Shown piece after piece: positions 18,973 through 27,100 of a stretch of DNA of 64,000 bases (the stretch's first letter is position 1; each line of letters opens with the position of its first letter). The stretch comes from Pseudomonas kuykendallii (GTDB lineage: Bacteria; Pseudomonadota; Gammaproteobacteria; Pseudomonadales; Pseudomonadaceae): NCBI RefSeq assembly GCF_900106975.1, contig NZ_FNNU01000005.1, positions 124,001 to 188,000 of the forward strand. The letters are read 5' to 3'. Position numbers and translations under genes: made by a program. The notes under the pieces were generated by a model that saw nothing but the letters and a program-made list of their open reading frames with translations, had not been told where the DNA came from and ran no database searches.

Positions 18973-20154
18973 ATGCGTGATGTTGTGATCGTTGCCGCCA
19001 CTCGCACGGCCATTGGTGCGTTCCAGGGAAGCCTGAGCACGGTTTCCGCCGTTGAACTCGGCGCCACGGTGGTCCGCCATCTGCTTTCGCAAACCGCCCT
19101 GGACGGTGCCCTGGTCGACGAGGTGATTCTCGGCCACGTACTCAGCGCCGGTGCCGGGCAGAACACCGCGCGGCAGACCGCGCTCAAGGCCGGCCTGCCG
19201 CATACCGTGCCGGCGATGACCCTGAACAAGGTCTGCGGCTCTGGCCTGAAAGCGGTGCAACTCGGCTACCAGGCCATTGCCTGCGGCGATGCCGAGGTGA
19301 TCATCGCCGGCGGGCAGGAGAACATGAGCCTGGCGCCCTACGTCATCCCCCAGGCCCGGACCGGATTGCGCATGGGCCACAAGGCGGTCATCGATACGAT
19401 GATCCAGGATGGCCTGTGGGACGCCTTCAACGACTACCACATGGGGATGACCGCCGAGAACCTCGCCGAACAGTACGGTATCGGCCGTGATGAGCAGGAC
19501 GCCTTCGCCGCGACCTCGCAGCAGCGCGCCAGCGCCGCCATCGAAGGAGGCCGCTTCGAGGCGGAAATCGTTCCGGTGCGGGTGCCGCAGTCCAAAGGCG
19601 AGCCGATCCTGTTCGCCCGTGACGAGCAGGTGCGCACCGGCACGACGCTGGCCGGGCTAGGCAAATTGTCGGCGGTGTTCAAGGCCGATGGCACGGTCAC
19701 GGCGGGTAATGCCTCCGCCCTGAACGACGGCGCCGCCGCCGTGCTGTTGATGAGCGCGGAAAAGGCCGCGGCCCTGAACCTGCCGGTGATGGCGCGCATC
19801 GTCGCGGCCGCCGGCGCGGGTGTCGATCCGGCGATCATGGGCATCGGCCCGGTGTTCGCCATCTGCAAGGTGCTGGAGAAGGCCGACTGGCAGATGGAGG
19901 ACGTTGATCTCATAGAGGCCAACGAAGCCTTCGCCGCCCAGGCCCTCGCCGTCGGCCGCGAGCTGCACTGGGACAGCGCCAAGGTGAATGTAAACGGCGG
20001 CGCCATCGCGCTGGGCCATCCCATCGGCGCTTCCGGCTGCCGCATTCTCGTCACTCTGCTGCACGAAATGCAGCGTCGTGACGTCCGCAGGGGGCTGGCC
20101 ACGCTCTGTATCGGCGGCGGCCAGGGCATCGCCCTCGCCGTGCAATGCGATTGA
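18973..20154 (+). CDS. Acetyl-CoA C-acetyltransferase (thiolase)
   Basis: A 393-residue thiolase of the AtoB/PhaA class, which cleaves or forms 3-ketoacyl-CoA in the cytoplasm. The start at MRDVVIVAATRTAIG (ATG 18973, GGGAG upstream) fits the family; an in-frame extension upstream lies over a terminator. The nucleophile Cys88 (LNKVCGSGLKAVQLG), the histidine in NVNGGAIALGHPIGASG, and the second cysteine in LCIGGGQG are all present. With the ligase and dehydrogenase it supplies the first and last steps of a beta-oxidation spiral; hydratase and hydroxyacyl-CoA dehydrogenase must come from elsewhere. It converges on mscS. Confidence 0.95.
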   Translation: MRDVVIVAATRTAIGAFQGSLSTVSAVELGATVVRHLLSQTALDGALVDEVILGHVLSAGAGQNTARQTALKAGLPHTVPAMTLNKVCGSGLKAVQLGYQAIACGDAEVIIAGGQENMSLAPYVIPQARTGLRMGHKAVIDTMIQDGLWDAFNDYHMGMTAENLAEQYGIGRDEQDAFAATSQQRASAAIEGGRFEAEIVPVRVPQSKGEPILFARDEQVRTGTTLAGLGKLSAVFKADGTVTAGNASALNDGAAAVLLMSAEKAAALNLPVMARIVAAAGAGVDPAIMGIGPVFAICKVLEKADWQMEDVDLIEANEAFAAQALAVGRELHWDSAKVNVNGGAIALGHPIGASGCRILVTLLHEMQRRDVRRGLATLCIGGGQGIALAVQCD

Positions 20155-20249
20155 AAGGCTGCATCGACGGGCGCTTGATGTCGCTCGCGAGGACCAGGCC
20201 AGGTGTCAGCAGGGTGCCGTTTCCGGTGAAACCGCCCTGCCCGTTCGCC

Positions 20250-21383
20250 TCAGTGGGACGATGAAACGCCCAGCGCCTCGGGTGAGCCCGCTTTCTGCTT
20301 GGCGCCTGGCTCGGCGACGCCCACCTTCACTTCCGGCAGGCAGCCACCGACGAACTCGACGCGCCGCACCGGGAAGGCGAACTCCACCTGCATGTCCCGG
20401 AGGCCCTGCAGCAGCGCCAGGTTTATCTCCTGCTGGATGTCCATGTACTGGTTGTAGTCGGAAGACTGCACGATGTAGACGACCTCGAAGGTCAGCTTGC
20501 TCTCCTCGAACGCGAGGAAATGCGCCCGGTCGAAGCGCGCTTTTTCCAGTCCGTCGATGATGCGTTTCACCAGCGCACTCACTTCCCGGACTTTTTCTGC
20601 CGGCGTGGCGTAGCTGATCCCGAAGCTGAATACGATGCGTCGGGTATCCATGCGCTTGTAGTTGTGAAGCGTCTGCCGGAGCAGATCGGCGTTGGCACAG
20701 ACGACCTGCTCGCCGCTCAGGCTGCGGATACGCGTAGTCTTCAGGCCGATATGCTCGATGGAGCCGGCGACATCGCCGAAGACGACGAAATCGCCGATCT
20801 CGAAGGGTTTGTCGATGCCGATGGAGAGCGACGCGAAAAGGTCGCCCAGCATCGTCTGCACGGCCAGCGCGATGGCGATGCCGCCGACCCCGAGGCTGGC
20901 GACCAGCGCGGTGATATCGACGCCGAGGTTGGCCAGGATCGACAGCAGCATGACCGACCAGACCACCACCAGGATCATGATCGAGAGGATGGTCATGGTC
21001 ACCGGGTTGTGCCGGCCTGCGCGGTCGCTGACCAGGTCGCGCGACCAGAGCCGCACGCCGACGTCCACCCACAGCGCGGTTTGCAGCGCCAGCACCACGA
21101 ACCAGCTATGCGAGAGCGCCGACTGCCAGTTGCTCGGCAGCTCTATGAGTTTGAGTGCGAGGAGAAAGGAGAACGCGAAAAGCAGGAACCGGCTGGTCCG
21201 GGCGGCGATTTGCCAGCCAAAGCGGTAGATGGGTTTTCCCTGGGTTTCCGCCAGGCCCCGCAGGCGCTTCTCGATGATCCCGAAGAGCGTACGCAAGACC
21301 AGATAGCAGATCAGCGTTCCCGCGGTCACGATGCCGACGCTGATCCACAGCGCGGTGTTCAGCCACATGCTCAAATCGAACAT
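20250..21383 (-). CDS. Small-conductance mechanosensitive channel (MscS family)
   Basis: A 377-residue inner-membrane channel that opens under membrane tension to release solutes on hypo-osmotic shock. About four or five membrane helices occupy residues 1-190. The pore helix/beta-domain entry is clear (GVGGIAIALAVQTMLGDLFASLSIGIDKPFEIGDFV), followed by the soluble vestibule (GSIEHIGLKTTRIRSLSGEQVV). The short tail GAKQKAGSPEALGVSSSH is likely disordered. The ATG follows GGAGGAAAG. Transcribed alone toward the thiolase gene. The extra N-terminal helices make it larger than E. coli MscS, nearer the YnaI/YbdG size, but I cannot name the subtype. Confidence 0.9.
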   Translation of the reverse strand: MFDLSMWLNTALWISVGIVTAGTLICYLVLRTLFGIIEKRLRGLAETQGKPIYRFGWQIAARTSRFLLFAFSFLLALKLIELPSNWQSALSHSWFVVLALQTALWVDVGVRLWSRDLVSDRAGRHNPVTMTILSIMILVVVWSVMLLSILANLGVDITALVASLGVGGIAIALAVQTMLGDLFASLSIGIDKPFEIGDFVVFGDVAGSIEHIGLKTTRIRSLSGEQVVCANADLLRQTLHNYKRMDTRRIVFSFGISYATPAEKVREVSALVKRIIDGLEKARFDRAHFLAFEESKLTFEVVYIVQSSDYNQYMDIQQEINLALLQGLRDMQVEFAFPVRRVEFVGGCLPEVKVGVAEPGAKQKAGSPEALGVSSSH

Positions 21384-21440
21384 CTTTCCTCCCGTTCTTC
21401 AGCCCTGGCCAGCGCTCGAGCGGCGCGCCTGGGCAAATGG

Positions 21441-21460
21441 AAAAGTCCGCCTGGGCGGAC
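21441..21460 (-). terminator. Leftward terminator upstream of mscS
   Basis: Read leftward: GTCCGCC-CA-GGCGGAC followed by TTTTCC. The 7-bp stem is perfect. It lies between the small leftward frame at 21559-21756 and mscS, so it would separate their transcripts. Confidence 0.6.
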
Positions 21461-21558
21461 AATTGCGTCATTCAAAGGTGATGTGCAGCGGCGTCGGTCC
21501 GGCGCCAGTAGCGCCATGGCACTCGCCGGACGTATCAGGTGCGCCGCGTCCGGCGGTA

Positions 21559-21756
21559 TCAGGCGGTCATCGGCCTGCTCGGGGAGCGCTTCGGTGCGGC
21601 GGTAAGGGGAGATTCGCTCGTGTCGACAGCGCCATGCGGCCGATGAGGGAACTCGGGGTATGCGTACTGGACGGTGGCGTTCTGCATGCGGTAGGTGTCG
21701 TCGCCGGGCATGTAGGTCTCCGTTGTTTGTAACGTCTCGGGCCTCGGGCCCGTCAT
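21559..21756 (-). CDS. Possible small hypothetical protein (65 aa)
   Basis: Unrecognised 65-residue frame, rich in Pro, Thr and Tyr (TYMPGDDTYRMQNATVQYAYPEFPHRP), with no membrane segment. Support: a GGGGA ribosome-site candidate 8 bases before its ATG, and a leftward terminator 100 bases after its stop with no other gene between. Against: no family is recognised and the composition is unremarkable. It lies in a 1-kb gap between mscS and the GGDEF-EAL gene. Treat as tentative. Confidence 0.35.
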   Translation of the reverse strand: MTGPRPETLQTTETYMPGDDTYRMQNATVQYAYPEFPHRPHGAVDTSESPLTAAPKRSPSRPMTA

Positions 21757-22416
21757 GAAGGGAGTCCCCTGTCGGAGTCGAAGTTCAACTGAATTCCCGA
21801 TAGGTCGTCGCCCCGGACGTGCGCGGGGAAACTCATGCAGAAGACCCCCAGGATTTGCTCTGGAACTTGGCTAACCACGAAAGGCGATAGAGCGCGTCGG
21901 TATTCTTCCCTTGAACGTTCGAAACGCTAACGAAGTTGGACATCCCTTGCACGGCTTAACTTGTTTGGCGCATCGGATGGATATCGTTCCTGTTTAACGT
22001 CGTATACACGAGTTTCAATTGCTCACTGTCCTGGCTCTATAAGCGCGACGCCTGTTCCAGGCGCCGCCCTCCCGTTTCAGGGCGTTCAGGGCCTTGAAGC
22101 TCAGGCCCATGGAGTAGTTGAGAAAGTTCGAAAAGGTTCAAAAAACACGGCGCGTTTGCCGCGAAAGAAGAAAGAACTCTGCGCTGCATCAGGGACTGGT
22201 CATTAATTAAAGGGCGAAGCCAGATGACGCCAGAACCTCTGATGCACGGCCCGATCACATATAAACCACACCGGTAAATCATTCCGTCGTTCATGCCGCC
22301 ACGAGCGTCGCTGGGACCGCAGGTCATCGGCGGTTTGAAAATCTCCCGTGACGACCTTTAGCGCTGGGCTAGCCTGTTGAGTATATGTGCCGCCGCAGGT
22401 GGCCACAGGAGAAACA
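21757..22416. other. Intergenic stretch before the GGDEF-EAL gene
   Basis: About 660 bases of more mixed composition than its neighbours. No convincing gene: open frames are short and lack ribosome sites. There are A/T-rich patches at 21951-22020 and 22200-22280 (TTAATTAA at 22204-22211). The promoter of the downstream signalling operon must lie here, but no box pair stands out. No inverted terminal repeats or transposase remnants that I can identify. Confidence 0.5.
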
Positions 22417-24105
22417 ATGTTCAGCCAGGAACCGGTAATACTCATCGTCGACGATGCAGCCAGCGGCGTTCGGGTGCTTAGCGAAACGGTTCGTGGATTA
22501 GGCCAGGTCTACTTTGCAACCGACGGCCCGGGCGCGCTCAACACAGCGCGCCAGTGCCGTCCGGATCTGGTGCTGCTGGATATCGAGATGCCGGATATGG
22601 ATGGCTACGAGGTCTGCGCGGCACTGAAGTCCGACCCGGAAATCTGCGATGCCTCGGTCATCTTCGTCACCTCCCATGCCCAGGTCGAGAACGAGCTGCG
22701 CGCGCTGCGCTGCGGCGGGGTCGATTTCCTCCACAAGCCGCTCAACGTACTGGTGGCCAGGGCGCGGATCAGGGCGCACCTGACGCTCCGCAACGAAGCC
22801 AAGCGCCTGGCCAACCACGACGCGCTGACCAACCTTCCCAACCGCCTGCTGCTTCAGGACCGTGCCAATCAGGCCCTACGTCAGGCCATCGGCACTAAGG
22901 GCCGCGTGGGCATGCTGTTGCTCGACCTGGACAACTTCAAATCGATAAACGATTCGGTGAGCCATGCGGTGGGCGATGCGGTGCTGCTGGAGGTTGGTCG
23001 TCGGCTGGTCAAGGCCGGCCGGGTGACGGATACCATCAGCCGTAACGGCGGCGACGAGTTCATTATCCTGATGCCGGATATCCGTAGCCTGGAAACCGTC
23101 GGAAGCTTCGCCGCCCGGCTGCTCAGCGAGATGACCGTTCCTTTCGAGACCCCCTCCGGTCGCTATACCCTCACGGCCAGCATCGGCATCAGCCTGTTTC
23201 CCGACGACAGCGCCGACATGGACTCCCTCTATCGCCATGCCGAGGCCGCCATGTACCAGGCCAAGCGCGACGGGCGTAATCGCTACGGGTTCTTCTCGTC
23301 ACGCATCGAGGACAGCATCCGCGCGCGCCATCGGCTCGACCAGCACATGCGCAGCGCGCTCGAGCAAGGCGTCTTCGAGGTGTTCTACCAGGCGAAGGTC
23401 AATGTGCTGCAACGCGACATCGTCGGGGTCGAGGCCCTGATCCGCTGGCGCGACGCGGACGGCAAACGGGTGCAGCCGTCGGACTTCATTCCCCTCGCCG
23501 AGGAAACCGGGCTGATCATTCCCATCGGCCGCTACGTGCTCCTGCAGGCCTGCAAGGATGCGCGTGTCTGGCGCGAGCGGGGCCATGAGATTTGCGTCAG
23601 CGTGAACATCTCGGCGGTCCAGTTCAAGGAAGACGACTTCCTCGAGACGGTGAAGAACGTACTGGAAATTACCGGTGCCGAGGCGCGGATGCTTGAGCTC
23701 GAGATTACCGAGGGCGTGCTCGCCCGCGACGTCGACAAGTCCCGGAAGACCCTGGCCGCGCTCAAGGAGCTGGGTATTCGCGTCGCGATCGACGACTTCG
23801 GTATCGGCTACTCCAGCCTCGCCTACCTCAAGCAGTTTCCCATCGACGTGCTGAAGATCGACCGTAGCTTCGTTCAGGACATGCTCACCGAAAAACTCGA
23901 CTCGGCGATCATCGACGCCATCATCAAGCTGGGACAGGTACTGAACTTGGAGCTGGTCGCCGAAGGCGTCGAGCTTCCCGAGCAGGCGGCGGCGCTGCGC
24001 GACAAGGGATGCCTGGTGATGCAGGGCTATCTCTACTCGCGCCCTGCCCCTTTCGCGCAGATGAGCGAGATGCTGGAGAACGGGCCGGACATCGGCGAAC
24101 TGTAG
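22417..24105 (+). CDS. Response regulator with GGDEF and EAL domains (c-di-GMP turnover)
   Basis: A 562-residue cytoplasmic protein. Receiver domain (residues ~6-125) with VDD and phospho-acceptor Asp55 (LLDIEMPDMDGYE); GGDEF domain with intact active site GGDEF at 211-215 (SRNGGDEFIIL); EAL domain with EAL at 339-341, ELEITEG, IDDFGIGYSSLAYLKQ and LVAEGVE, all residues expected of an active c-di-GMP phosphodiesterase. It could therefore make or degrade c-di-GMP; which activity dominates cannot be told. Start at ATG 22417 with AGGAGA at 22407-22412. It precedes a giant hybrid kinase by 40 bp on the same strand, making that kinase its probable input. Confidence 0.93.
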   Translation: MFSQEPVILIVDDAASGVRVLSETVRGLGQVYFATDGPGALNTARQCRPDLVLLDIEMPDMDGYEVCAALKSDPEICDASVIFVTSHAQVENELRALRCGGVDFLHKPLNVLVARARIRAHLTLRNEAKRLANHDALTNLPNRLLLQDRANQALRQAIGTKGRVGMLLLDLDNFKSINDSVSHAVGDAVLLEVGRRLVKAGRVTDTISRNGGDEFIILMPDIRSLETVGSFAARLLSEMTVPFETPSGRYTLTASIGISLFPDDSADMDSLYRHAEAAMYQAKRDGRNRYGFFSSRIEDSIRARHRLDQHMRSALEQGVFEVFYQAKVNVLQRDIVGVEALIRWRDADGKRVQPSDFIPLAEETGLIIPIGRYVLLQACKDARVWRERGHEICVSVNISAVQFKEDDFLETVKNVLEITGAEARMLELEITEGVLARDVDKSRKTLAALKELGIRVAIDDFGIGYSSLAYLKQFPIDVLKIDRSFVQDMLTEKLDSAIIDAIIKLGQVLNLELVAEGVELPEQAAALRDKGCLVMQGYLYSRPAPFAQMSEMLENGPDIGEL

Positions 24106-24145
24106 CGGCGGCTGGCGCCCATTGGGCTTATCCAGGAAGGGTGAC

Positions 24146-27100
24146 GTGATCGACAAGAGCAAGTTCTTCCCGTTCTACCGCAGCGCGACCGTGACCCTCG
24201 TCGTGTGTCTGCTGGTGACCGCGGCGGCCGCATGGTGGACCGCGAAGGGCAATGACCAGCAGGCGAGCCGCGCGGTCACTGCCCAGGCGGACCAGTGGAG
24301 CAGAGAGGTGCTGGAACGTATCCGCCTGTATCAGTATGGCCTGCGGGGCGTGCGCGGGGCGGTGCTCACCGCCGGCGAGAACGGCATGACCCGGACGCTG
24401 TTCCGCAATTACAGCCTTACCCGCGACCTTCCCTACGAATTTCCCGGCGCTAGGGGCTTCGGCTTCATCCGCCGGGTCAGCGAGCAGGATGAGCCCGCGT
24501 TCCTGGCGAAAGCCCGAGCCGACGGCCCTGCGGACTTCTCGATCCACTCGTTCGCCTCCCACTCCGGTGAGCGCTTCGTCATCCAGTACATCGAGCCCAC
24601 CCGGCGCCAAGCCAATGTCGTCGGCTTGGATATCGCTTCGGAAAGCAATCGTCGCGAGGCGGCGCTCGACGCGATGCGCTCGGGCGAGGTACGCCTGACC
24701 GCGCCCATCACGCTCGCCCAAGAAACCGGAAAGCCGCTGCAGTCGGTGCTGATGCTGCTGCCGATCTACCGCAGCGGCGTCACCCCGGACAGCCAGGCCG
24801 AACGCGAGGCACAGGCCTTCGGCTGGAGCTATGCCCCGCTGCTGATCGAGGACGTGCTCAAAGGGTTGGCCGTTGAGAGCGAGGCATTGCACTTAAGCCT
24901 GCGGGACGTCACGCCTGGTGGCGACGGCGTGTCCTTTTACTCAAGCGCCCGCCACCCGAGCGCGGAACCTGAGCTCTTCACCCAACGATTCGAGCGCGAG
25001 ATGTTCGGTCGACGCTGGCAGTTCGAGCTCAGCGCTCATCCGCGGTTCGTGGCGAATCTCAACCTGCCCTCGGTATCGCTGATCCTGCTGCTGGGTTCGC
25101 TGGCGAGCCTGATCCTCGCTGCACTCGCCGGTGCGTTCAGTGTCAGCCGCCAACAACAACAGCGGATCGCCCATACCCAGGCGCAACTGGCGGCGATCGT
25201 CGAGAGTTCGGCCGACGGCATCATCGGCAAGACCCTCGATGGCGTGGTGACAAGCTGGAACAAGGGCGCGGAGCAGTTGTTCGGCTATAGCGCAAAGCAG
25301 GCGCTGGGCAAGCGGCTGGCGGACCTGGTGGTGCCGCCCGAGCTGGCGCAGGAGGAGGCCGGCATCCTTGCCCGCGTTCGGCGAGGCGAACGAGTTCCGC
25401 ATTTCGATACCCGGCGCTTGCGCAGCGATGGCAGCACCTTTGACGTATCGATCACTGTTTCGCCGATTCGCAACACCGAGGGAATCGTGGTGGGTGCCTC
25501 CAAGACCGTGCGCGACATCTCTGAGCAGAAGGCCTTCGCCGCGCGCATCCTCGAACTCAACCTCGGCCTCGAGGACCAGGTGGCCCGGCGCACGGCCGAG
25601 CTTGAGCAGCTCAACGTGCTGCTGGAGAGCGTGCTCAACGCGGCCACAGAAGTCTCGATCATCGCCACCGACCTGGACGGCATCATCCGCATCTTCAACC
25701 GTGGCGCCGAACGCCTGCTTGGCTACGCCGCCGACGAGGTCGTCGGCAAGAACACCCCGCTCCCCTTCCATATGCCGGCGGAGCTGCACGCGCGCGCTGC
25801 CGAGTTGAGCGTTCAGCTGGGCGAACGGGTCGAGGGCATGCAGACCTTCACCCGGATGCCCGATGCCGGCGGCGCGGAAATGCGCGAATGGACCTACGTG
25901 CGCAAGGACGGCTCGCTTTTCCCGGTGACGCTGGTGGTTACCGCGATGCGTTCGCCCGGCGGAAAACCCAGCGGATACCTGGGCATCGCCCTCGACGTCA
26001 CCCAGCGCAAGGCCGCGGAGCGGGACCGAGAAGTCAGCCTGGAGATGACCCGGGCGATCCTCAATACCGCGGTGAACCCGATCATCAGCATCGATGCCAT
26101 GGGCACGGTGGTGTCGTTCAACCCCGCCGGCGAGCGGGTGTTCGGCTACAGCGAGGCGGAAATGCTAGGACGCAGCGTCCGGCGCCTGGTGCCGGAGTCG
26201 CAACGGGCCGCTGCCCAGGTCTTCCTCGAGCAGTTGGAGCATCAGGAACTGCCCGGTGCGATCAGGAACCGCGACATGTCCGGGTTGCGCAAGGACGGTT
26301 CGGAGTTCCCGCTGCAACTGTCGATCGGCTCGGTACAGATGGCCGAGCGCCGGCTGTTCGTCTGCATCATCACCGACACCACCCAGCTGAGGATGCAGCA
26401 GAACGAGCTTATGGCCGCTCGCGACCAACTGCTGCTGGCCGCCGAGGCGGCGGAACTGGGCATCTTCGCCTGGGATTTGCAGAGCGACCGGCTGCAGTGG
26501 AACGAGCGGATGCTGCAGATTTACGGGCTGCCGCTCGAACTCCGTGACGAGCTGACGTATTCGCACTGGCGCGAACGTGTGCACCCGGACGACCGGGATA
26601 CCGCGGAAGCCGGTCTCAAGGCGCTGATCGAGCATGACGAGGCGTTCAACGCGGTATTTCGTGCGGTACTGCCGGATGGGCAGATCCGTTACGTCCAGGC
26701 TGCCGCCCGGGTCGAGCGCGCCGCGGACGGCAGCCCGATCCACATGACCGGCATCAACCGCGACATCACCGCTCAGCGTGAACTGGAGTCGAGCCTGCTG
26801 TACGCCAAGGACCTGGCGGACTCGGCGAACGCCGCCAAGTCCTCGTTCCTGGCGAACATGAGCCATGAGATCCGCACACCGATGAACGCGGTGCTGGGGA
26901 TGCTGCAGCTGGTCCAGCGCACCGAACTGCGACCGCGCCAGCTCGATTACGTGGTGAAGGCGGAAAGCGCCGCCCGCTCGCTGCTCGGCCTGCTCAACGA
27001 CATCCTCGATTACTCCAAGATCGAGGCCGGCAGGATGACGCTCGAGCAGGCGCCGTTCGAGCTGGAAGCCTTTCTTCAGGACCTCGCCATCGTGCTGGCC

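Noticed and set aside
22037-22327. A 96-codon leftward frame, and an alternative frame reading MGLSFKALNALKREGGAWN, in the gap before the GGDEF-EAL gene
   Set aside because: I considered a transposase or gene remnant, but no ribosome site, no recognised family and no flanking repeats were found.
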